A program made the position numbers and the translations under genes. The notes under the pieces were generated by a model that saw nothing but the letters and a program-made list of their open reading frames with translations, made no database searches and was not told the DNA's origin. A DNA stretch of 64,000 nucleotides from Podarcis raffonei (Eukaryota > Chordata > Lepidosauria > Squamata > Lacertidae). Of the stretch, positions 1 through 11,300 are shown piece by piece. Location: NCBI RefSeq assembly GCF_027172205.1, contig NC_070618.1, forward strand, positions 6,144,001-6,208,000, read 5' to 3'. Positions within the stretch are counted from its first letter, which is position 1. Each line of letters starts with the position of its first letter.

Positions 1-506
1 GCCTCCTTCACGCCTGTCATTTTCTGGGACCGCATTCAACATTATATTTCTCTCCACAGCAGCAGTTTCCCCCCCTGCTTCTCTGAGGACTGTTCCAACC
101 TGTTTACTTGCTCTGCTACTTCTCTTGGGGTAGGCAATGGATTCTTGCCAGAACGCAAATGGTAAAAAACAGCAGAGGCAACAAACAACCCTTAGGCTTC
201 CTATTAAAATGTGCTCACTTTTCAATATAGAGGTGTGTGGGCACTTTGCACCCCTCCCCATTTTTGCAATTGTTTTTTTTTAATTGAGCGATGTGGGATT
301 TTTTGGGGAATTTTGTTGTTGTTTGGTTGCAACTCGTTTGTCTGTTTTATTTCTTTGGGAACGTGTGTGTAGGTGTTTTGACTCCTTTTGGGGGCAGGGT
401 GGGGGTGGTTCTGAGCATCGCGTTTTCCTTCCTTCCTGTGAAATAGGTATTTTGCGGTGTTCACAGAAGTTTCTTAGCTCTCCAAGTGTGCTCCTGGAAC
501 CAAGTA
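1..506. other. FBXO10 intronic DNA, nothing recognised
   Basis: AT- and T-rich sequence between the last visible FBXO10 exon and the missing terminal exon. I see no beta-helix coding and no repeat family I can name. Confidence 0.4.
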
Positions 507-1085
507 TCTACAATACTGTCTTATTTATTTTATAGTACAGTACACTGATTATTAGGGACCCGGGTGGCGCTGTGGGTTAAACCACAGAGCCTAGGACTTG
601 CCGATCAGAAGGTTGGCGGTTCGAATCCCCACGACGGGGTGAGCTCCCGTTGCTCGGTCCCTGCTCCTGCCAACCTAGCAGTTCGAAAGCACGTCAAAGT
701 GCAAGTAGATAAATAGGTACTGCTCTGGCGGAAAGGTAAACGGCGTTTCTGTGCGCTGCTCTGGTTTGCCAAAAGCAGCTTAGTCCTGCTGGCCACATGA
801 CCCAGAAGCTGCACGCCAGCTCCCTCGGCCAATAAAGCGAGATGAACACTGCAACCCCAAAGTCGGTCATGACTGGACCTAATGGTCAGGGGTCCCTTTA
901 CCTTTACAGTGATTATTGCTTTCATTTTATGGATCAATGGTCTCGTTAAATAGTAAAATTCATTTTAAATTCCTGTTTTAGGGGTTGTTTTTAAAAGTCG
1001 CGAAGGGATCCATTTTGCATTACTTTCTATGGGAAAGTGCGCCTTGGTTTAAGGACACTTTGGTTTTGGAACAGACTTCCAGAAC
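507..1085 (-). mobile_element. Mariner/Tigger-type element fragment carrying a SINE
   Basis: Bases 507-554 and 908-1085 match, in reverse complement, the element at 31566-32190: tctacaatactgtcttattt, the stretch around the ATG-GATCAATGG segment, and the TTTGCATTACTTTCTATGGG part. The SINE at 555-907 sits at the same internal site in both copies. Confidence 0.6.
555..907 (+). mobile_element. Sauria-type SINE
   Basis: tRNA-derived head (GTGGCGCTGTGGGTTAAACC as A-box region, GGTTCGAATCCC as B box), the lizard SINE body (AGTAGATAAATAGGTACTGC), and the Bov-B-like tail ending CCTTTACCTTTAC. About 353 bp, full length. Confidence 0.9.
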
Positions 1086-1221
1086 ATGGGGCAGCTTTCA
1101 CACATATAAATATCACTGCTGGAAGGGAAAAAATGAGGTAACTTGTGCATGCAAGGACTGGTGAAATATAGATAATCATAATGAGTCATCTAAATAACCA
1201 CAAATCATCATAATGATTATT

Positions 1222-1272
1222 TATGACTATTTAGATGACTCTTCGGTCCCTTCCAACTTTGTAATTCTATGG
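1222..1272 (+). mobile_element. CR1 LINE 3'-tail remnant
   Basis: Segment TAGATGACTCTTCGGTCCC then TTCCAACTTTGTAATTCTATG resembles the CR1 3' end with its terminal octamer. It is antisense to FBXO10, about 65 nt past exon 8. Confidence 0.6.
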
Positions 1273-1334
1273 AAAGCCACCTGCCAGGGATTCTTTAGCT
1301 GTAATTCCTTGTTCTCTTTTATTTCTCTACCTAC

Positions 1335-1645
1335 CTTCATATCGGCTGCCTGCAGCAGCTTGAGGCCACAGCCCTGATTGCCCAAAATGTCATTCTCGGT
1401 GACGATTCCCTCGCCCTTGGAGGCCACCCCGTGGCTGCTGTTGTCATAAATGCCGTTCCCACGAAGCTCCACCCGGCACTCTGCTTCCACCACGACTCCA
1501 CCCAGGCTATTGCAAGAGATGCTGTTGTTTGCGATTCTCGTGAGCTGCGAGCTTTGGAAGACGGAGACCCCGCAGTCGTGGTTGGCGTGGATGGCGTTTC
1601 CAATGATGTTCAGGGCTTCACTGCTCTTGATGTACAAGCCAGCAG
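1335..1645 (-). CDS. FBXO10: FBXO10 coding exon 8 (last one inside the window)
   Basis: 311 nt, phase 1 to 0, acceptor ctcctctcgtag, donor gtaggt. It encodes AAGLYIKSSEALNIIGNAIH through NDILGNQGCGLKLLQAADMK, four beta-helix coils. Reading on past the donor stays open for 36 more codons and stops inside a CR1 LINE tail at about 1,227-1,270. I take that as intron sequence because the family continues with a VIKNRI-type coil, which is not present here. Confidence 0.94.
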
Positions 1646-2316
1646 CTACGAGAGGAGGAAAATCAATAACCTATCTTAACCAAAACAACCACCACCACGA
1701 CAAAAACCTGGGGCAAGAAGGGACAGAAACCCGGAAATGCACCTACGTTGAAGTCAAACGATTAAGATGCTACAATGTTAATATCTGCATTAAAAACAAA
1801 AATTGCCCCCAGTTAAACAGACCCCAGCTATATGGCTAGGATCATGATTTTAAGGAAGGTGTGATATTCCGGCACCACTTTATAGTGTTTTGGCATGGCA
1901 GCTCAGCATCACGTTGCAGGCGGCACGTGCCACATGGTGGATCGCGGCACCATAAGTCACCGAAACCGGTGGTGGGGCAAGTGTGGCGTTTCTGCAGGAG
2001 CTTCCCAGTATACCTGATGGAACGTCTCCACTCCTATCGTTCAGCCCAGACACTGAGGTCCAACTCCGAGGGTCTTCTGGCGGTTCCCTGACTGCAAGAA
2101 GTAAAGCTACAGGGAACCAGGCAGAGGGCCTTCTCGGTAGTGGCACCCACCCTGTGGAACACTCTCCTGTCAGACGTCAAGGAAATAAGCAACTATCTGA
2201 CTTTTAGAAGACATCTGAAGTTTTTAATGTTTGATGTTTTATGGTGTTTTTAATATTCTGTTGAGACCCAGAGTGGCTAGGGAGACCCAGCCAGATGGGA
2301 GAGGTATAAGTAATAA

Positions 2317-2356
<40 letters not shown>

Positions 2357-5300
2357 CCAAAAGGAATACTCAGAAGCTTCTTTGGAGCCTCTTTGGCCTT
2401 TCCCATGGACAAGGCTGGCTACACAATTTTCCTGGCCAGCACTCACCTCCGTTGTGGTTGATGTTGTTCGACTCCACAAGAGCCACGCTGATTGGCCTCC
2501 GGATAACCACGCGCTCATCCTCACTCTCCAGCTCATTCTCCCAGTTGGCAGCTTCTCCTTCGTCATTGAAGTTCTCATTGCCCCCTTGGTTGGCGAGGTA
2601 TTCATTAGCATCATCTTTGCGGCAAAACACCGCAATCCCATAGATGCTGTTGTGACCGATTTGGTTGTTTGCAATGTGCGGGAGGCTGGAGGACATTATC
2701 CAGACGCCGCAGCCCTTGTTCCCTATGCCAAGAGAAGAGGGGGAAAGCACATTGGCCTGTCTTCCTGATGTAACATTGTGCAAGAGACTGAAGAAGCTTA
2801 GGCCGGGAGTTAACTGGGTCCTAGGTGTCCTGAATTGCTTGGAGGCTGAGGAATGGTGAGAGGCAGAATCTCCACAGACTGGGCTGAGTGTCAGGCCTAA
2901 TAAGCAGGACAGGTCATTCCTGGTGGTCTTCCTCCATGAAAATCAGTTGCTGAAACAGGAAGTCCCTGCCTCCCCACAGACATCCAAGTCCCTCTTCTCC
3001 AAGGCTTTCCCCGGGCAATTGGAGACTGCGTCTGTATGCAACCAACCTTTCCTCCGCCCTTTTCATGCCTCTACTGGTTCTGGGAGACAAGAGCCAGTTG
3101 CAGCAGGAGGGGAAGACACCTGTGACTCTTCCCCAGCCAGACTCATCTCTGCTTCTTGGCCTCCCTCCTCTCCAGCTTCTGCCTCCGATTCCGGACTTCC
3201 CTCTACCACAGCCTCTCCCAAGCTCACAAAGCCTTGTTTCCTCTTTAGCTTCCAACATCTCCTCTTCCCCATCATCTCCCTCTGACTCATTGTTGACCAG
3301 CCCCCCAACCCTGGGCTCTGAGCCCTTTCCCCTTGGATGTTCCCTAGCTGGTGCCTCTCACCATTCCACTGCGTCCAGCCAGTCCCTGACAGGCCATCCT
3401 CCATTTTGAAACTGGATTCTAGAACAGTCTGTGGAGAGCTGCTCTGCTACACTCAGCACACAAGACCCAGGGAAACAAGGATAGGGAGGGGGTAATAACC
3501 GCACTGTCAGCAGAGGTTTACCATAAATGGTGTTTCCTTCTATGAGTCCTTTCCCACGCTCCCCGACCACCACGCCGTCTGAATAGCCACAGCAGATCAG
3601 GTTACTTCTGAGGACAGGGTCACCTCCACGGCGGATGTCTGTACCTCCCCACTGGTTCTCCCGGATGACGTTTTCTAAAGCAGTTTAAGGAAGGAAGGGT
3701 AAACAAAGGACTGCCAATTATCCAAGGAGCACTGAAGGAATGAAGTGAAAAGACTATTTCACGTCAAGCCGGTTTCTACCTCGACTTCTGCATCAACCTG
3801 AGGCAGCCCAAGGCTGTGTCATCATCCAGCACGTAGCTAGCAAAATGCTTGTTGTTATGAAAGGTTATTGTTGTGTTTGTTATGAAGGATGAGGATCGCT
3901 GTCAGGGGCTCAGGAGCAGAAGCACAGGGGAGAGAGGAAATGGAGAGCGAAGGGGAGGAATCCGAGGGCAGCGTAGGGGAGTATGACAGTGACCCGAGAG
4001 ATTCCATGAGCTTCTCCAGCGAATCAGAAGATTCCCAGAAGGGGGCGCCGATGGTGAGGGCAAGGGGGGTCCCAGGGGGGACGCACCAGAAGCAAGGGGC
4101 CAGCGGGGACTCCCAAAGCAGCAGCAGGGGATCAGGACCAGCTTCCCCACCAGAGCGTAGTGGGGGGGAAGAGTCACATGTGTCAGGACCAGCGTCTCCT
4201 CCAGCAGGGAGAGAAGATGAGTCAGGGCTGACCACGCCTCCATCGGAAAGTGGGGAAACGGAGGGGAGGTCAGTTCCAGCTAGCCTCCCCGAAGGGGGAA
4301 GCAGTGACAGCAGCAGTGTAACGGTAAGAAGGAAGGTGGGAGGCTGGGCACGCGCGCCAAGTTCGAATGTACAGGCGCGTGGGACAGCAGGAAACCCGGA
4401 TTGGGAACCAGGTCCTAAAGCCCGCCGGAGGGAGGGGGAAGATTCAGGGGACTCAGCGTCAGAAGAGTCTAGGAAGGGCGAGACCCCGACGGACAGGCGG
4501 ACCCAGAGGAGGAAAGAACAAAGGAAGAGGTGGAGCAAGGCTAGAGTCTTAAACTGGTGTCAGGGGGGAGGAGATTCAGACGGAGCTTCGGCGGTCTAGA
4601 GTTTGAGACGTAGGGCTGCGCGCTGCGGCTGTGGAAGTGAAACTGAACTTCAATAAAGACTTTTATACTTAACAACGAAGCGGCGTTGGTCCTTTGTGAG
4701 CTGGGACCTAGGGCAGCTCTGACAATCGCGCTGTGGTCTAAACCACTGAGACTCTTGGGATTGCCCATCAGAAGGTTGGCAGTTCAAAACTGTGCGACAG
4801 GGTGAGCTCCCGTTGTTCTGCCCCAGCTCCTGCCAACCCAGCAGTCCAAAAGCATACCAGTGAAAGTAGATAAATAGCTACCACTGTAGCGGGAAGGTAA
4901 ATGGCATTTCCATGCACTCTGGCTTCTGCCACGGTGCTCTGTTGTGCCAGAAGCACTTTAGTCATGCTGGCCACATGACCCGGAAAAGCTGTCTGTGGAC
5001 AAACGCCGGCTCCCTCGGCCAGAAAGCGAGAAGAGCGCCACAACCCCATAGTCAACTTTGACTGGACTTTACCGTCCAGGGGTCCTTTACCTTTTGTTTT
5101 GTTTTGTTATGAGAAGAAGGGGGAACAGGAGAAAGAGGGAGAGCGTTCTCTTTCCAGCGCAGATCCTTGGCTACTACGATAGACCAGGAGCTGCAGTGAC
5201 AGACCACTAAAGGAAAGCTTTCCAAACTGTGTGCCGCAACAATTTAGTGTGTCAGTGAGTAGGTGTGTCGCACAAATGCTCCCCGCACTCCTCCTGGGGC

Positions 5301-8300
5301 TGGAAAGGGTTCGTTTAACCTCCGGCTTGCTAGTAAAGCTGAACTGCTATGTCGTGGAATGATGCACGTCCAAAAAGTGTGTCCCCAACGTGAAAAGTTT
5401 GGAAAGCTCTGCACTAAGGAAATACTTTGGCCATACTCAAAAAGGGAAGTTCTGAGAGGCAGGTGGTGCCAAACAGACAAGAGAAATAACCCTGAAGTGG
5501 TCACCAGGCTTTTGTTGTTCAGAGCTGCAGCAGTGCTGAAGTGACTCTCCTATGAGCTAGGAAGCCCATGGATCAAACAGCACTTCAGCCAAGAAGTCAA
5601 AAGGTGGCTTTAGGCAAGCAGCCAGAGTCTCTCTTCTGTAAGTTGGGGATGTGCACACTGGCCTACCTTACAGGGTTATGGGAAAGGACCACCAAGACCT
5701 TGTCACATGAAACTTGAAGCACAGAAGTGGAGGAAGCTGCCCAATACAAAATCAGCCTTATCAAACTCAGTATTGTCTACACTGACTGCCAGCAGTTCCA
5801 GGGGGGGTGGCTCAGGCAATTGACATTCATTCCCAGTCTTACTTGCTCAGCCACTGAGCTAGGGACCTTCCTGCCCAGGAGTGTAGTGGGGTGTGTGTGT
5901 GTGCCAAAAACCCTGCCAAAACTGAAATGAGGATTCACTGTTTGGAGGTTAATTTTTGCCCAACCCAAACCCATGCCCCAGAAATGCTTTCCTTCCCACA
6001 CCTGTGATTTGGCCTCTTCCGTTCTCGTTCACAGCAATGCCAGCAGCAAGGCCTTGGAAGATGTGGTTCCCACTGGAATGAAAAGGGGTGAAGACACTGT
6101 CAGTGTTTTGTACAGTTTGCTTATTTGTATAACAGCACAAGGTGAGAAAATAGTGGTGGGATTTTATCTTCTACACAAGTGCAAACACAAAGAACTCCCT
6201 CTGTGAAATTTGGCTTTCCTAATACTCCTAAGTACTTGGCTTATGTCTTTTTTGGATAATTAATTGATTAAATTTATATTTTGCCCATCATAACATCCCA
6301 GGGCAGTTCCCAGAATACAGTGGTGCCTCGCAAGACGAAATTAATTCGTTCCGCAAGTTTTTTCTTCTTGCGAGTTTTTCGTCTTGCGAAGCACGGTTTC
6401 CCATAGGAATGCATTGAAAATCAATCAATGCGTTCCTATGGAAACCGCCTTCAGACCAGGTCCGGGGACAGTCTGTCCCCCGACCTCTTCTGAAGGCTGG
6501 GGGGGGGGGACAAGGGCTTTTCTTCCCACCGCCAGCCTTCAGAAGGCTGTTCTGAAGGCTGGCGGTGGGAAGAAAAGCCCTTCTCTCCACCTCCCGCCCC
6601 CCAAGCTCCGGGGACAGGAGGGCTTTCCTCCCGACTGCCAGCATTTTAAAAGCCCCCAGGACAGCGGAGACTTCTCCGCTGTCCGGGGCGATCTGAAAAT
6701 GCTGGCGGGTGGCAGCGATCATTTTAAGATCGCCCCGGGACAGCGGAGAAGTCTCCGCTGTCCCGGGAAGGCAGGCAGGGGGGAGCAAAGACTTTTGCCC
6801 CCCGCCGGCCTTCAGAAGAGGTCCAGGACCTCTTGTGAAGGCCGGCGGTGGGCGAAAGTCTTTGCTCCCGATGGCCAGCATTTAAAAGAGGTCCCCGGGG
6901 ATTTCCCTATGGGCTTTCTTCTTGCGAAGCAAGCCCATAGGGAAATTTGTTTTGCGAAGCGCCTCCAAAACGGAAAACCCTTTCGTCTAGCGGGTTTTCC
7001 GTCTTGCGAGGCGTTCGTCTTGCGGGGCACCACTGTATACCATTTCATTTTTTGCATTTGTACTGCTATTATTTTTACAGTATTGGCTATCTTTTTTTAA
7101 AGAGATTTTACTACAGAGTTTACCCATCTCAACAAATGCCTGCCAACATTTCCACAGGAGACAATATTACAGCAGTTTTATTTTAGTGTTACCCAAAAAT
7201 GATTTTGATTGTCACCAGATGCCAATAAGTGACCATATCTGAATTCAAAACTTATCTTAAACTTTGCTGTTGTCAGACTGAAGGCAGAAGTTCCAAAAGG
7301 TATCAGCAAAGAGTATGGTAGCTGAGTGTCCTTAACATGAGGCAGTTGTTTTTCATTATGACAGCCTGAGCCCTTGAATATTCTGGGAGTTTTTTATAGT
7401 ATTGATTTGCTTACTTCAATTAAAATTTTTTATTATTATTATTTTTAAAAACAGTATTGAAAGCTGCTGAGAGATCAAGGAGAACAAGCAGTGCTTATTT
7501 CCACCCTGTCCCCATCGCTTCTCTGAAAATGATCTTTGTGGGGGAATAATAATATGGTGAGATCTCTGTCAACCTAAAGAGAATCTCCCAGAGCCATTCT
7601 CTGGATGCCTCTGGGATCGAGGCTTTAAAATGCCGGAGAAACAAGCTTTCTGATTGGTCCAAAGACCCAAGTGAGACTTCTGTTTGAAATACATTCAGGG
7701 CTGCTTGGGAATAATTAGCGTAGCAATAATATCTTCTTAAGAACAACAAGCTTCATCTCCCGCAACAAAAACACTAGGCAAGATCAAGTCAAATGCCTCT
7801 TGTTTTAGCAGGGACAAACTGATCTCAATTATAATAGACTTGCAGGGTTTTTTGTTTTGATGAGCATGCTGCTGACAGCGTTGTCTAGGAAGAGAAATTA
7901 ATGTCTCCGTTCTGAGCTCCCTTCTTCTTTTATGTTCATTTCCTCTAGACTTCATTCGCTGCATCATAATCACCAGACAAGACAGCTGCCTATTTAGAAA
8001 TTGCTACTTATTTGACAGGTCTGTTTCAGCCCAGTCGTGACCCTTATGGTTTGCAGATTAATAAAATCTGTTTCACACTTGTCAGTCGAGCTATTATGCT
8101 GGAACAAGCCGTTCCCAAACGGATGCTTAAGCCTGTCTAGGTTGCTTTGTGTTTTGGAAGAGCGTTGTGGGGCTGTTGTTTTCCTGCAAGAAGTGTCTGA
8201 TGTTGCATTCGCAGCACAGCTCCGACATTCATCTCAAAACAAGAACCGCCAATAAATCAGTATCAGGTTTGCATGCCCTACAGACTCCCAAGTTTGCAAA

Positions 8301-11300
8301 TAGCACAACCTGGAGGGTGATGAACTGAACTTCATGGCCAAGTTGGGATTCAAACTCTGGTTTATTTGAACTCTAGCCATTTCGCCACACTGGCTCTATC
8401 GACTGCCTACCAAAAGTAGCCCTGTGCCAGGGATGGAGAACACTGGGGCCACTCAGCTATTGTCAGAGTATGGCTCCCATCCCCCTTTGTGCGTTGGCAA
8501 GGTGGTCTGAAATTGCCACAACTTGGAAGCTAGCAATGTCTGAAGAGCCACGGATTCCCCATCCCATCGCTACACACCCTCAGGCCATGTCCTATTGGGA
8601 TGGACAACTGCCCTTGCATGAACCACGATCCGCTGCTGCAGGACTGTGTGAGGGAAAGCTGCCTTTCTGGGAAGAACAACCATTTTTTATATGCTGCCCA
8701 TCTGACTGGGTTACCCCGGCCACTCTGGGTGGCTTCCAACAAATTAAAATATAGCAAGACATCAAACATTAAAAGCTTCCCTAAACAGGGCTGCCTTCAG
8801 GTGTCTCCTAAAAGCCAGATACTTGTTTATTTCCTTGAGATCTGACGGCAGAGTGTTCCACAGGGAGGGGGCCACTACTGAGAAGGCCCTCTGCCTGGTT
8901 CCCTGTAACTTTGCTTCTAGCAGTGAGGGGACCGCCAGAAGGCCCTCGGAGCTGGACCTCAGTGTCCGGGCTGAATGATGGAGGTGGAGATGCTCCTTCA
9001 GGTATACTGGGCCGAGGCCATTTAGGGCTTTAAAGGTCAGCACCAACACTTTGAATTGTGCTCGGAAACATACTGGGAGCCAATGCAGGTCTTTCAGGAC
9101 TGGTGTTATATGGTCTTGGTGACCACTCCCAGTCACCAGTCTAGCTGCTGCATTCTGGATTAGTTGTAGTTTCCAAGTCACCTTCAAAGGTAGCCCCACA
9201 GAGTGGGAAAAATTGCTTGACATTCTACATCAGCAACCTTAGATTTGCCCAGAACACACAGTATGAAAGCTACTTCCCTACAAAGCGACTGCAAAGACAG
9301 GTAAAGGTAAATGTAAAGGGACCCCTGACCATTTGGTCCAGTCGTGGCCGACTCTGGGGTTGCAGTGCTCATCTCGCTTTATTGGCCGAGGGAGCCGGCG
9401 TACAGCTTCCGGGTCATGTGGCCAGCATTACTAAGCCACTTCTGGTGAACCAGAGCAGCGCATGGAAACACCGTTTACCTTCCCGCTGGAGCGGTACCTA
9501 TTTATCTACTTGCACTTTGACGTGCTTTCGAACTGCTAGGTTGGCAAGAGCAGGGACCGAGCAACAGGAGCTCACCCTGACGCAGGGATTCAAACCGCCG
9601 ACCTTCTGATCAGCAAGTCCTAGGCTCTGTGGTTTAACCCACAGCGCCACCCGCGCAGGTACATTGGCCTAAAGACTTCATCTCCCTGTCAGTGTTCTTA
9701 ATAATAATAATAAACTTTCCTGATCTTTAGCTGCATGGAGGACGTGTGGGTGTATTGTTTCAAACCGACATCCAAAAAACAGCAAGAAATGCTGCTGTTG
9801 AATAACTTACCTCACCAGAGGGTTGCCGTTATACAGGATGTAAATGCCAGCCTCTTTATTTCCATATATTTGATTGCTACGGATGATGCCTTTCCCGTTG
9901 CCAAGGACAACGATGCCGGAGCGAAGGCCGCCGTGGATCCTATTACACTGCCGTTTGATTTATGCACAAGCACAAGAGGAATGAAAAATAGAAAGCAGGA
10001 GAGGGAGATCAGCCACAGAAAAGTCAAGGACTCAGTACAATAGCAGAAAGGTCAGCAAGCCTCCGGACAAAAGCGCCCAGCTCTTTCAAAGCTGGAAGTG
10101 GTTTGTTTTCGAGCGGAAGAGCCCAATTTTGTGTCTCCTTGGAGAAGGCCTGGCATTTTGGCTGTGACTAAGCCTTCTGCCTCTATAGCAGCCACTCGAT
10201 ATGGAAATCAAAAGGGCTCCCATCCTACCTTGGCCCCGTTACTCAGATAAATACATAATCTCGTCCACCAATTCCCAATTTTGCTGGACAGGAATAAAGG
10301 AGAGGGTAAAGGCTTATTGGATCAACCAGCTCTTAGCAGCTTCTCAGTTGTGTCTCAGCTGTGGCTTTTAATATGCAGTCGTTAGCAAGTGATGTTGTTT
10401 TAGTTTCTTGCTGTGTAAAAAGCCTCACCTACTGATTTCTGCAGATTAAACTGCTGTTAAAAAGGCACAGGAGTTGGCCAGGCAGGATTTCTTCTTCTTT
10501 TCCTGGTCAGTTAGCAACCCTAGCTCCTGCGGGCAGAGAGAATAATGGCATCCACAGGCCAATGTTACATTTGTAGATCCGATTTTGGGGGTGAGTGAGC
10601 CAGCTAAAATTCCAAACGCAAGTCGGAGACCATCTTGCCGGGTCTCCTCAATTTTTTACACGTGCCCCATTTATTCAGAGGTCTTTCCTCTGGGGGCACC
10701 CCAACTTCAGAACACCCTCCCCTCTGAGGCCTGCCTAGCACCAATATCAGCTCAATTTGGACACCAGGTTAAAACATGGCAATTTTCTCAGGCATTTTTG
10801 AATTACCACTCCACTATGTAATAACAGAAACCAGCTACTCAGTGTTCTAAGATTATTTGTTCTTTTGCCAGCTTTTTGTTTTCCTGGTGGAATTACAGTA
10901 CAGTCATACCTCAGGTTACAGACGCTTCAGGTTGTGTTTTTTCTGGTTACGAACCCGCCGAAACCCAGAAGTACTGAAACAGGTTACTCCCGGGTTTCGG
11001 CGGCCGTGCATGCGCAGAAGTGCTAAATCATGCTTTGCGCGTGAGTGCCGAATTGCAACCCACGCGTGCGCAGACACGGCACCGCGGGTTCATAGCTGTC
11101 AAGCTTCCCTTTTTTTGCGGGAAATTCCCTTATTCCAGCGCTGTTTCCCACTGCATCCCGCTGCTATTTTGGATTGTTAGATATCCCGTAGACTGTCTCC
11201 GGGACAGGTGAGGCTGCTGATCCCATATTTTCGAGGCTGCTGATCCCTTATTTTCAAATCTGAAAGTTGACAGTTATGCGCGGGTTGCGGACGCTGCAGG

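Noticed and set aside
1227-1334. Extension of the FBXO10 frame past exon 8 (36 codons)
   Set aside because: A consensus donor precedes it, the text departs from the family, and it ends in a CR1 tail. Best read as intron.
2889-3391. LTR bounded by TGTCAGG / CCTGACA
   Set aside because: Kept only as a low-confidence fossil because flanking bases do not form a target duplication and no polyadenylation hexamer is seen.
6288-7100. Long overlapping open frames (197 and 238 codons) on both strands
   Set aside because: They lie within a palindromic MITE. The two strands encode mirror-like low-complexity text with no protein domain.
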